The notes below the pieces were generated by a model. The model made no database searches and had not been told where the DNA came from. It worked only from the letters and a program-made list of their open reading frames with translations. Below, one piece after another: positions 1-6,394 of a DNA stretch of 61,103 bases. The position numbers and the translations under genes are program-made. Within the stretch, counting starts at the first letter, position 1; every line of letters starts with the position of its first letter. This DNA is from JADGNZ01 sp035995985 (GTDB lineage Bacteria > Acidobacteriota > Thermoanaerobaculia > Gp7-AA8). The DNA lies in NCBI GenBank assembly GCA_035995985.1, contig DASYJY010000211.1, forward strand, positions 1 through 61,103, in the 5' to 3' direction.

Positions 1-1
1 C

Positions 2-493
2 GAGCAAGTCGAGCGTAGATATGACGAACACCCTACTGAACCGAAAGCTGCATGGGATCTCGCGCGCGTCAAGCTTGAGCTATATCTCAATCGGAACTTG
101 AGCCAAGTCACGGCGATTTTTTGGCTCACCTCGTTTGTGATGATCGTGGGGTTCAGCCTTATCGGTGTGGGAGTGTGGCGCATCTACCGCGCTCCTTCCG
201 AGTTGGCTCCCTCCGCCCTTGCAGCCATTTCCGGAATTGTAGTAAACGTCATTGGCGCTACGTTCCTCGTCATTTACCGAGCAACGATGCAGCAAGCAAA
301 GGACTACGTAACGATGCTGGAACGTATCAACGCGGTCGGCATGTCCGTGCAGATTTTGGAGAGCATTGATCCCACCAAGACCGATCTAAAAGCGAATGCA
401 ACAGCCGAACTCGCGAAACAGCTTCTCACTATTTATGGTTCGGTTAATACGTCACCAAAGAAGGCCTCTTCTTTGCGCCGCTCGCGGGCCTGA
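2..493 (+). CDS. TRADD-N-associated-type two-helix membrane protein, 5' truncated
   Basis: The reading frame is open from the window edge, so the start lies outside; a TTG at 98 is only an internal candidate. The visible part (about 163 residues) has a charged N-terminal stretch, then two hydrophobic helices (ITRL-like run near IFWLTSFVMIVGFSLIGVGV and the later GIVVNVIGATFLVIYRAT), followed by QQAKDYVTMLERINAVGMS and a short helical tail. This two-helix layout with the conserved GATFLVIYR..M..A..Y...LERI pattern matches what I recall of the cyanobacterial TRADD-N-associated transmembrane domain, which occurs as the membrane module of predicted conflict-system proteins. Whether an N-terminal effector or adaptor domain precedes it cannot be seen here. 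Family call from memory; the membrane topology is visible. Confidence 0.6.
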   Translation, partial: EQVERRYDEHPTEPKAAWDLARVKLELYLNRNLSQVTAIFWLTSFVMIVGFSLIGVGVWRIYRAPSELAPSALAAISGIVVNVIGATFLVIYRATMQQAKDYVTMLERINAVGMSVQILESIDPTKTDLKANATAELAKQLLTIYGSVNTSPKKASSLRRSRA

Positions 494-536
494 AGGTTAG
501 GCTGACGTTAGCGGCCAGGCTCGGCTTATCCTAGGC

Positions 537-799
537 CTACTTCGAAAGGAATGAGGTCAAGTCCGTTTTATCGAAGACGCGAACCAAGTCCGTCACCTTG
601 CATTCGAGCGCGGCGGCCAGACGAAGGACGGTCAGAAGGTTCGGGAACTTGATTCCAACCTCCATCGCACTGACATGCGTCTGGGGGATGCCTACGCGCT
701 CGGCGAGCCCTTGCTGACTCAGACCGCGTTTCACACGTACTCCCGAAGGTGCGCGCCGAACAATTCGGTGGCTGCAGATTTGTCTTTTGAATGTTTCAT
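537..799 (-). pseudogene. XRE-family regulator broken by a frameshift
   Basis: Two overlapping minus-strand frames together spell one XRE/Cro-C1 helix-turn-helix protein of about 86 residues. The first starts at ATG 799 (MKHSKDKSAATELFGAHLRE) and hits a stop just after position 740. The second frame continues with VKRGLSQQGLAERVGIPQTH and ends at 537. The switch falls at about 738-740, where removing two bases or adding one would restore LRE-Y-RVKRGLSQQ, the usual XRE helix 1-2 junction. A longer open frame upstream of the second part has no XRE-like sequence. The break may be a real mutation or an assembly error. The start region faces the promoter of the gene at 865. Confidence 0.65.
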
Positions 800-805
800 T
801 ATCTC

Positions 806-836
806 TTGACAAATCGCGATTTCGTAGCCACATACT
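806..836 (+). promoter_or_regulatory. Possible sigma70 promoter for the gene at 865
   Basis: TTGACA at 806-811 is followed after 19 bases by CATACT at 831-836. The -35 is perfect; the -10 matches 4 of 6 and the spacer is long, so this is tentative. It lies 28 bp ahead of the ATG at 865 and beside the divergent XRE start at 799, so an XRE protein bound here could control both genes. Confidence 0.35.
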
Positions 837-864
837 TTTGTGCGTATTAACGAGGCGCCCAACC

Positions 865-1326
865 ATGCTCGAAACCGACGTCGGCGACCGCATCCGTCAC
901 ATCTTCCTACACCCACGGCCGCATGTCAGCATTTCGCAGGCGACGGCGCTCCTCGGGTGGACGCGGCGGCAGATGTCCGCGGCCATCGAGGAGGGTGAGG
1001 TCGAGCTGTGGACGACGCCGGTCGGGAAGTGGTTCCCTCGAGCGGAGATGATGGCCAAGGCGCTCGACATCTGGCGGCTGCATGTGATCGAGGAAGCGCT
1101 CGGCGCCGAGGGGGATGGCGTCCTCCCGCAGGCGCTCCGCACCGCGGAGCTGCGCGTGCGGCTGCCGCGGCACCACATCAATATGTTGAAGTACCGGGCA
1201 GACCAGCAGGACACCACCGTCAGCGGCGTGCTTGCCCGCGAGCTGGACGGCATCGCCAGCGCCCACATCGAGGAGTTGTCGTCCGCGCTGCCGGGCTTCG
1301 CCGAAGCGATGGCGTGGCCGGGGTGA
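865..1326 (+). CDS. Small DNA-binding protein with HTH-like and ribbon-helix-helix-like parts
   Basis: The 153-residue product starts at ATG 865; an upstream in-frame ATG at 787 would run through the promoter region and is unlikely. Residues about 20-70 (SISQATALLGWTRRQMSAAI, then LWTTPVGKWFPRAEMM) look like an excisionase/MerR-type helix-turn-helix with a wing. Residues about 95-135 (ELRVRLPRHHINMLKYRADQ, then TTVSGVLARELDGIA) resemble a ribbon-helix-helix strand and two helices. No effector domain is visible. It probably regulates transcription, perhaps its own or that of the neighbouring XRE gene. I recognise no named family, and the two-domain reading is inference from pattern. Confidence 0.55.
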   Translation: MLETDVGDRIRHIFLHPRPHVSISQATALLGWTRRQMSAAIEEGEVELWTTPVGKWFPRAEMMAKALDIWRLHVIEEALGAEGDGVLPQALRTAELRVRLPRHHINMLKYRADQQDTTVSGVLARELDGIASAHIEELSSALPGFAEAMAWPG

Positions 1327-1449
1327 GGCTTCGCGATGCCCACGTCTATATCTCTAATCTGCTGATCCTGAAGAACCTACGTCAGTTCCGTGCGTAGAGT
1401 TGAGCGTCCTGAAACCACGCGTTCGTCGGTCAAAAGGAGCCGAAATTCG

Positions 1450-1674
1450 TTCAAAACGAACGACGATTGGTTCAAAACGAGCCGCGATTGCTTCAAAACG
1501 AACGACGATTGGTTCGAAACGAACGGCGATTGCTTCGAAACGAACGACGATTGGTTCGAAATGAACGGCGATTGCTTCGAAACGAACGACGATTGGTTCG
1601 AAATGAACGGGAATTGGTTCAAAACGAGCCGTGATTGGTTCGAAATGAACCGCGATTGCTTCGAAACGAACGGA
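1450..1674. repeat. 21-bp minisatellite, about 11 units
   Basis: Ten full 21-bp units and one partial unit run head to tail, typified by TTCGAAACGAACGGCGATT followed by GC. Alternate units end in GG or GC, giving a 42-bp higher-order period. The stretch is open on both strands: the plus frame reads F(K/E)(T/M)N(D/G)D(W/C) heptads and the minus frame reads heptads rich in F, S, N and Q. No ribosome binding site supports either frame, so I treat it as a repeat, not a gene. Degenerate units resume just beyond the transposon at 7024-7064. The rest of 1327-1875 shows no gene. Confidence 0.9.
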
Positions 1675-1770
1675 TAAAACGGGAGGCGGACCATCCTCAG
1701 GTTTACGCAGATTCGGACCGTGGCCAGCGTGAGCGTTTCCTGAAACGCGCTCAAACGAAGCTCGGATGCT

Positions 1771-1778
1771 AGAAAACC
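1771..1778. repeat. Left 8-bp target site duplication
   Basis: AGAAAACC directly abuts the outer end of the left terminal inverted repeat. The same 8 bases in the same orientation abut the right terminal repeat at 7016-7023. Confidence 0.88.
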
Positions 1779-1812
1779 GGTAGTGGTCTAGTTTGACTCG
1801 TCGCTTGTAACA
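1779..1812 (+). repeat. Left terminal inverted repeat (34 bp)
   Basis: It begins GGTAGTGGTCTAGTTTGAC and ends CTTGTAACA. Its reverse complement is found at 6982-7015 with two mismatches; outside the 34 bp the two ends are unrelated except for the target duplication. Confidence 0.88.
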
Positions 1813-1875
1813 GCTTCGTCGTACGCGGCGGATCGGGCGGAATGAAGTACACATGCTGTAGAATCCGCGGCCTTC

Positions 1876-2676
1876 GTGAGTTCGATCGTCACCGACAACA
1901 AGGGTATTCCATTCGCCGTCCGACGATGGTTCTGGATCACCTACCACCGCCTAGCAAACGTTCCGCTGACGTGGCGCGGAACCCTAATCCGAGTCGTCGT
2001 CTTTGCGCTGCTCATATCACCGCCAGCGCTGCTCATCTGGGCGCGCTCGAAGCAACTGTCGTGGACGTACATCGTCGTGTCGCTGGTCGGCGTGGTGGTT
2101 GCTGCCTACCAAAAGCTCCGCCCTGATTTCGACTCTCTCGCCATCACAACGATGACGAACATCGAGGTCGCGGCCATCATGCGACGGACGTATCGACCGT
2201 TCACAGGCGTAGAAAGAAAAGAATTTCAGCAGCGGTTGCTGATCGCGATCGCCAATCAAGTGCGGTCTCTTCGGAACGATTCGAAGGGCACCAGAATCTA
2301 TGCAAACCTGCTCGTTCGCGATCGAAAAGACCCGAACAAAATAGTCGTGGTCGCCCGCTCCCACGTTCACGCTGGAGAAGATCGTGCAGAGTATCGACTG
2401 GATGAGATGGCGGTTCGCAGTTGTTTTTTGCTCGGTGACTCAGTCGAGGTTGGTGATATCTGGGCTGAGTTTCCAAAAGCGGATCGTACGAAAAGATACA
2501 GAAGTATTCTCGGAATCCCGCTAAAATCTGTAGAATATGATTCCCCAGAAGTCATCGGAGTTTTGAGTATCGACAGCTCGGAGCAACACAACTTCGCGAA
2601 GTGGGAAACGCAGTTGATCAACACTCTGCTCCCGCTAACCACGATTTTGGAGTTGACCATGGAGAGGCCACGATGA
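1876..2676 (+). CDS. Membrane-anchored GAF-domain sensor protein
   Basis: This 266-residue transposon cargo protein starts at GTG 1876. Two hydrophobic segments sit near residues 35-55 (RVVVFALLISPPALLIWA) and 63-82 (TYIVVSLVGVVVAAYQ), then a cytoplasmic portion. Residues about 120-260 have the order expected of a GAF domain: an amphipathic helix with QRLLIAIANQVRS, strand IYANLLVRD, RSCFLLGDSVEVGDIWAEF, then SILGIPLKS and VIGVLSIDSSEQHNF with WETQLINTLLPLTTILEL. GAF domains bind small ligands such as cyclic nucleotides or haem; the ligand here is unknown. The stop overlaps the next ATG (ATGA at 2673-2676), so the two are translationally coupled. No catalytic output domain is present. Confidence 0.7.
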   Translation: MSSIVTDNKGIPFAVRRWFWITYHRLANVPLTWRGTLIRVVVFALLISPPALLIWARSKQLSWTYIVVSLVGVVVAAYQKLRPDFDSLAITTMTNIEVAAIMRRTYRPFTGVERKEFQQRLLIAIANQVRSLRNDSKGTRIYANLLVRDRKDPNKIVVVARSHVHAGEDRAEYRLDEMAVRSCFLLGDSVEVGDIWAEFPKADRTKRYRSILGIPLKSVEYDSPEVIGVLSIDSSEQHNFAKWETQLINTLLPLTTILELTMERPR

Positions 2677-2900
2677 CAAATTTAGATACGGGACCGATGA
2701 TTCACCTCACGCCCGCGGAACGGTACTTCATGGGTGAAATTTCACTCGCGCAGGCAACATCGGAGGAAGTCCGCAAAATGCAGGAGGAGCGTCGCGAGAC
2801 GCGTTCCGGAGCGGCAAACGTGGTGATCCGCGTGCTTACGTTGCTCGTCGCGATTCCGCTGCTTGCGATCTCTGTGCTGAATCCACGCCGGTGGTGCTAA
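2673..2900 (+). CDS. Small single-pass membrane protein coupled to the GAF sensor
   Basis: The 75-residue product begins at the ATG that overlaps the stop of the GAF gene by four bases. It has a soluble N-terminal half with a charged helix (SEEVRKMQEERRETRSG) and a C-terminal hydrophobic segment (ANVVIRVLTLLVAIPLLAIS) ending in RRWC. With such coupling the two proteins are probably made in fixed ratio and may interact in the membrane through the charged helix. I do not recognise the family. It converges on the transposase gene 13 bp downstream. Confidence 0.6.
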   Translation: MTNLDTGPMIHLTPAERYFMGEISLAQATSEEVRKMQEERRETRSGAANVVIRVLTLLVAIPLLAISVLNPRRWC

Positions 2901-2913
2901 GACTCCCGACGAG

Positions 2914-3792
2914 TTAGGCCGCCTCGGCCGCGCTCCACATCTCCAGCGACAGCAGGTCGGCAGCCGTCCAACGGTACTCAGTCAGGCCTGCCGCCATCGC
3001 CGGAGTCTGACCTTTCAGCGAGAGGTGCTTCCGGCAGAAGTTGTAGTAGACCATCGTCATCGCGAGCATGTGGCAGTGGTTCTCAAACTTCTTTGAGAAC
3101 GCATTCGTCAAGCGGGTGAAACGGCGATTCGACATGCGCACCGTGAGGTTGAACCGCTCCATGTACGAGGTCGAGACGTGCTTCATATCCGGTTCGCCGA
3201 TCGCAGCCGTTTTCTCGATGGAGAGCAGGCGTCCCGGTGAATACCTACTCGCTGCACTCTGCGGATTCATCCCGGGCTGAGGACTACTCGTTCCGTACGT
3301 TTTGACGACTTGGCCGAGGGATGCCATGCCGGGAGCGAAGTTCTGACTAACTGCATCAATGTAGTACGCCAGACCATCGGAGGAGAGTTGGAGTTCCTTC
3401 GCCGAGGTGCGGGACCGGAGGTCAGCAAGGATCGCGTTCGCGGCCTCGCTACTGCGGTTACTCGCGAGCCATGAAATCATCAGCTTCGAATCCGCATCGA
3501 TCGCGGTCCACGTCCAAATCGAGCCAATGCCGATCGTGTCCTGCAACTCGGCGGGAACATTCTTCTGTTTCATACTGCAAAATGACCAGACCTCATCCAG
3601 TTGCACGCGCTCCGATTCGATGTCCCGCACGATGGAGTCGTGGAACTTCGCGCAGGCCGTTCCGACTTCGCGAATCAGACTCAGCACCGTCATCTTCGCT
3701 GCGCCCGTCATCCGGCACGTTGAGGCGATGGAGTTGCCCTCAATCAGGGCCATGACGATGCGGGCGCGGGCGTCACTTGATAGCCTGTTCAT
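2914..3792 (-). CDS. IS1-family DDE transposase
   Basis: The protein of 292 residues starts at ATG 3792; the TTG at 3801 lies inside the -10 box and is rejected. It opens with an HTH region (ARARIVMALIEGNSIASTCR, then GAAKMTVLSLIREVG). The DDE catalytic fold follows: VQLDEVWSF supplies the first Asp/Glu, TWTAIDADSKLMISW the strand after it, LSSDGLAYYIDAV the second Asp and SYMERFNLTVRMSNRRF the last Glu. The C-terminus (YYNFCRKHLSLKGQTPAMAA) is typical of IS1-like enzymes. It has no frameshift, so unlike classical IS1 it is made from one frame. It is the only recombinase in the 5.2-kb element and presumably acts on the 34-bp ends. Confidence 0.85.
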   Translation of the reverse strand: MNRLSSDARARIVMALIEGNSIASTCRMTGAAKMTVLSLIREVGTACAKFHDSIVRDIESERVQLDEVWSFCSMKQKNVPAELQDTIGIGSIWTWTAIDADSKLMISWLASNRSSEAANAILADLRSRTSAKELQLSSDGLAYYIDAVSQNFAPGMASLGQVVKTYGTSSPQPGMNPQSAASRYSPGRLLSIEKTAAIGEPDMKHVSTSYMERFNLTVRMSNRRFTRLTNAFSKKFENHCHMLAMTMVYYNFCRKHLSLKGQTPAMAAGLTEYRWTAADLLSLEMWSAAEAA

Positions 3793-3799
3793 GCACAGC

Positions 3800-3828
3800 A
3801 ATATATGCTTGAGGGGTCAGGAAGTCAA
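3800..3828 (-). promoter_or_regulatory. Strong sigma70 promoter of the transposase, likely leaderless
   Basis: On the minus strand TTGACT (3828-3823) and TATATT (3805-3800) are separated by exactly 17 bases. The expected start of transcription, about seven bases past the -10, falls at 3793-3792, on the ATG itself, so the mRNA would be leaderless. Confidence 0.75.
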
Positions 3829-3840
3829 TGCTTGAGGGGT
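3805..3840. promoter_or_regulatory. Two 13-bp direct repeats overlapping the transposase promoter
   Basis: ATGCTTGAGGGGT occurs at 3805-3817 and again at 3828-3840 (23-bp period, about two helical turns). One copy fills the spacer beside the -10 and the other abuts the -35. This is the layout of an operator at which a bound protein would block RNA polymerase. The binding protein may be the transposase or one of the element's XRE proteins. Confidence 0.6.
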
Positions 3841-3903
3841 AAAGGAGTGAAATGTAACAAAACAGGGCCGCCGCTGGACCGGCAGGCCGCATGCGAATAG
3901 AAT

Positions 3904-3980
3904 TGGGGCTCCCGGCGGGACTCGGACCCACACCGTCGGTTTAGTAGACCGCCGCTCTGTCCAGATTGAGCTACGGGAGC
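3904..3980 (-). tRNA. Atypical tRNA gene, anticodon ACU, CCA encoded
   Basis: The minus strand folds into a full cloverleaf. The acceptor GCTCCCG pairs perfectly with CGGGAGC, then comes discriminator C and encoded CCA. The D stem is GCTC/GAGC with GG in the loop. The anticodon stem is four pairs plus a G-A mismatch, with loop CTACTAA. The T stem is GTGGG/CCCGC with loop TCCGAGT. The loop places ACU at positions 34-36, which would read AGU (Ser). However, the variable loop is only four bases, whereas bacterial serine tRNAs have a long variable arm, and T-loop position 55 is C instead of T. It may be a divergent mobile-element tRNA or a decaying one. Confidence 0.7.
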
Positions 3981-3999
3981 ACTTGAAAGGGTCACCACC

Positions 4000-4043
4000 C
4001 GGCCATCTCGGTTGCCTGCAAAGCGAACTACCCGAGATGGCCG
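4000..4043. repeat. Perfect 12-bp inverted repeat upstream of the tRNA
   Basis: CGGCCATCTCGG (4000-4011) and CCGAGATGGCCG (4032-4043) are separated by 20 bases. Neither strand has a T-run after the hairpin, so it is not a standard intrinsic terminator, though it could end transcripts coming from the gene at 5020-4136. It could also be a recombination or protein-binding site. The remainder of 3841-4135 has no supported gene apart from the tRNA. Confidence 0.6.
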
Positions 4044-4135
4044 TTCGTGTTCCTGCCGCTCCCCGCGTCGGTGACTGGAACGCGGACGGCTCGCAGTATG
4101 CTCATTGAGGATCACCACCTTTCACTCTCTGACAG

Positions 4136-5020
4136 TCATTCCGCTCGCTCGGTAGTCACCGGATGAGCGTTCCTTGTGCCGATTCCCTTTATCTTCTTGA
4201 TGAGTTTTAGGATGGCTTCCTGATCCGCGTCGGTCAATACGTCGTCGGGGTAGGTGTTCAGGATTTCGAGAAGCCAAAGCTGATGATCGGAAACGTTAGA
4301 CGGTTTCACTCCGCCCGCAGCCGCCGCCGCTGGTGGTGGTGAAGGTGGCGGTGGTGGAGTGTTCTGATGGGGCACTTCCTGCGGAGCCACGGCACTGCCG
4401 ATTCGTAGCATCCCTCCGCCGTCGCGATCCACGATGCCGGCGACGACTAGGTAGTCGATGATGATGCGCAGTGAGTCCTGCTTGTCCGGCCCGACGACGG
4501 CGACCTCGCCTAGGTCATTGACCGCTTCCTTCTCGTTTACCGCGCGAAACTTCAGCTTCGGCGTTAGCGTTGTGACGAACCAACTATTGACAAATACGGG
4601 CGCAAGCTTCTTCGCCGAGTTCGCCGCGTCCCACTCGTAGGCTTTCTGATACGCCATGACTTCGGCAGCGGGGGTGAAACCCTTAGCGTCGGACTTCTTG
4701 TCCCCGGCGCGCACGATCAGGCCGGTATCGACAAAGAACGGAGTGATTTGAGTAATGGTCGAACCGGCCATCCCAACGATCGCGCCGACATCTTCAGGCG
4801 TTACGGGCTTTCTCTCGTGTCCGGACGCGGCAGCGAACGCCCGCAGGATGTCGAGTTGCTTGTCGTGCCGGATTCGATCAGTTGGGAGAATCTTTGCCGG
4901 TCGAACCCGACTCAGCTTTCCTGATTCCGACGCGCCATTGCCGTTCTGCGCGTCAGATTGGTTGTCGGTGGGGTCGGGGGTCTCTCCCGTTGGTTGCATG
5001 GTATCTGCCGCGTCTGACAT
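4136..5020 (-). CDS. Winged-helix-like cargo protein of unknown function
   Basis: The 294-residue product starts at ATG 5020 after the ribosome binding site GAAAGGA. Residues 1-45 are polar and disordered. Residues about 50-130 read like a winged helix (DKQLDILRAFAAASGHERKP, TPEDVGAIVGMAGSTITQ, PFFVDTGLIVRAGD). Residues about 140-210 hold a second helical unit ending LRIIIDYLVVAGIVDRDGGG, again wing-like. A proline/alanine-rich linker near 220-240 leads to a short helical C-terminus. The pattern resembles the DUF5343 type of tandem winged-helix protein, but that match is from memory. It lies in the transposon, 155 bp before the tRNA, and probably binds nucleic acid. Confidence 0.5.
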   Translation of the reverse strand: MSDAADTMQPTGETPDPTDNQSDAQNGNGASESGKLSRVRPAKILPTDRIRHDKQLDILRAFAAASGHERKPVTPEDVGAIVGMAGSTITQITPFFVDTGLIVRAGDKKSDAKGFTPAAEVMAYQKAYEWDAANSAKKLAPVFVNSWFVTTLTPKLKFRAVNEKEAVNDLGEVAVVGPDKQDSLRIIIDYLVVAGIVDRDGGGMLRIGSAVAPQEVPHQNTPPPPPSPPPAAAAAGGVKPSNVSDHQLWLLEILNTYPDDVLTDADQEAILKLIKKIKGIGTRNAHPVTTERAE

Positions 5021-5180
5021 AGCGATTCCTTTCAGTTGGAGAGGAATCTAAACTACTTTCAACACGAACACAAGTACCGTACAGAGTAAAGTTACTAGAG
5101 ACGGAGGATCGCTGGCTCTCCGCGTCGCGTTAAGTCCTTTCGCTAGAACGCTTTCATCACGATCATCAGTCGACAGTATT

Positions 5181-5471
5181 TCATGATGTTTTTTTCTTAG
5201 CTCTACTGCCCCATCGCGCTGCCGCCGCTTTCTTCGCGATTTCTGACCGCTTCCTTGGGCTCAGGCTGGCTGCGCGTGCCGGTCCGCCGATCTTCCCGCC
5301 GATGCGCCCGAACGCGGCAGCGGCGGCGCGCATCGCGTCCGTGATCTCGACCGGCGCATCATCGTCTGGCGCGTCCGCCTCAGACCTCGCGGCGATCGTG
5401 TTCATGACCCGGACGGCAGCTTGCGCTTCGTCCTCGCGCTTCTTTGGGCGCTTGCTTGACCCCTTTGGCAT
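5181..5471 (-). CDS. Small basic KGG-type protein
   Basis: The 96-residue product is basic at both ends (MPKGSSKRPKKRED and SRAKKKTS). Its C-terminal half carries GRIGGKIGGPARAASLSPRK followed by RSEIAKKAAAARW. This GG-K/R-ARA-LSP-R--IA-KAA-ARW pattern is common in small proteins of mobile elements and plasmids, often encoded next to XRE regulators, and looks like a nucleic-acid-binding motif. It follows the XRE gene by 18 bp on the same strand, so the two form an operon. The function is unknown; a DNA-associated role is inferred from charge and company. Confidence 0.6.
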   Translation of the reverse strand: MPKGSSKRPKKREDEAQAAVRVMNTIAARSEADAPDDDAPVEITDAMRAAAAAFGRIGGKIGGPARAASLSPRKRSEIAKKAAAARWGSRAKKKTS

Positions 5472-5489
5472 CAGGGGAGTATCGGTTCG

Positions 5490-5717
5490 CTACTTCCGTT
5501 TGTCAAATGGCCGGAAGAGTTCAGACGGCGCGACGTTCAACGCCTCGGCCAGCTTGATGATGTTGTCGAAGCACGGATTGCGGCGACAGCGTTCCACGTC
5601 GCCGACGTAGTTCCTATTCAGCCCGGCCAGTTCAGCGAGCTTCGTCTGCGACAGCTCGCGCTTCTCGCGCAAGTCGCGAAGATGCGCGGCGAACTTTTCG
5701 ATCGGTCTGGCTGCCAC
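5490..5717 (-). CDS. XRE-family repressor
   Basis: This 75-residue protein is almost wholly one HTH domain: FAAHLRDLREKRELSQTKLA, then GLNRNYVGDVERCRRNPCFD and NIIKLAEALNVAPSELF. The start is GTG 5717, the only start ahead of the domain; there is no clear Shine-Dalgarno sequence, and a repeated operator-like motif begins one base upstream. It is transcribed away from the small-gene cluster at 5792-6974, so it sits where a lysogeny-type switch repressor would. It probably represses its own promoter and the divergent one through the repeats at 5718-5783. Confidence 0.85.
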   Translation of the reverse strand: MAARPIEKFAAHLRDLREKRELSQTKLAELAGLNRNYVGDVERCRRNPCFDNIIKLAEALNVAPSELFRPFDKRK

Positions 5718-5783
5718 GCTTTGAGTGTGCAGCCATGTTCCTATTGCTCGCCATGCTATGAGTGTGACATGCTATCAGTGTGC
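5718..5783. promoter_or_regulatory. Three direct operator-like repeats in the divergent promoter region
   Basis: A 13-bp motif occurs three times: GCTTTGAGTGTGC (5718-5730), GCTATGAGTGTGA (5755-5767) and GCTATCAGTGTGC (5771-5783). The last two are 16 bp apart and the first overlaps the start of the XRE gene. The arrangement suggests control of both divergent transcripts by one repressor, most simply the XRE protein next to it. Confidence 0.6.
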
Positions 5784-5791
5784 GAAAAAGA

Positions 5792-6073
5792 ATGAAGCCG
5801 GTATGGGACGAAGGCCGCGCGACCCGACTCGAAATCTACATGGAAGAGTGGGGTGTGGCGTCCGGTGCTTTCGCGCGTCACGCGGGCATCAGCCGCACGC
5901 ATCTTCTGCGACTCCGCAGAGGCGATTCGGAGCCTAGCCGCGCCACGATGGTGGCGCTCGCAGGGACGGCAAGCGCGATGCGGTCGCGCTACGTGTACGT
6001 CGTGGAACTGTTCGAACTTGCGCCCGCCGATGAAGCGATCTACACGGCCATTGTGGAGCGAAGGTCGGCATGA
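5792..6073 (+). CDS. Small helix-turn-helix protein
   Basis: The 93-residue product begins at ATG 5792 (a GTG at 5780 is in frame but inside the operator repeats). An HTH is visible in the centre: WGVASGAFARHAGISRTHLL, then RLRRGDSEPSRATMVALA, the usual spacing of an XRE-like fold although shorter. The C-terminus (YVYVVELFELAPADEAIYTA) is helical. It is the first gene of a four-gene plus-strand cluster opposite the XRE repressor; its stop overlaps the next start (ATGA at 6070-6073). It likely regulates transcription of the element. Confidence 0.65.
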   Translation: MKPVWDEGRATRLEIYMEEWGVASGAFARHAGISRTHLLRLRRGDSEPSRATMVALAGTASAMRSRYVYVVELFELAPADEAIYTAIVERRSA

Positions 6074-6393
6074 GTTCGAAGCATCCGACTACCCACACGT
6101 CGCGCCGCGTCAGGCTGCCGGAGTTCATGTGGCAGGCGTTGGAACACCTCACGGACTACACGAACGAGAAAGCCATCGCGAACCCTGACGACTACATCAC
6201 CGTAAGCGGCATGATCGAGACGCTTGTCCTCGCCTCGGTGAAGGTTCAGGTGCTGGAAATCCTCGCCGCATCATCGCCCGAGTTCCGCAAGGCGATCGAG
6301 GCATGGGTAGCGTGGCAGATCGAACGCGATCCTACGACCGCAATCGTATTCAGCACGGGCGCGTGGTCATTCACGACGCAGCGGGAGAACTGA
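6070..6393 (+). CDS. Cargo protein of unknown function, possible ribbon-helix-helix start
   Basis: The 107-residue product starts at the ATG overlapping the previous stop, so it is translationally coupled. Near residues 10-25, SRRVRLPEFMWQALEHLTDY resembles a ribbon-helix-helix strand and first helix, and VSGMIETLVLASVKVQVLEI could be the second helix and an extension. The C-terminal third is tryptophan-rich and not recognised. It belongs to the element's regulatory cluster; a DNA-binding role is only suggested. Confidence 0.5.
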   Translation: MSSKHPTTHTSRRVRLPEFMWQALEHLTDYTNEKAIANPDDYITVSGMIETLVLASVKVQVLEILAASSPEFRKAIEAWVAWQIERDPTTAIVFSTGAWSFTTQREN

Positions 6394-6394
6394 C

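Noticed and set aside
1354..1947. Long minus-strand frame through the 21-bp array
   Set aside because: It is open only because the repeat unit lacks stops; no ribosome binding site, and composition follows the DNA repeat.
3825..4118. 97-codon frame overlapping the tRNA
   Set aside because: It runs through the tRNA and the dyad with no start signal.
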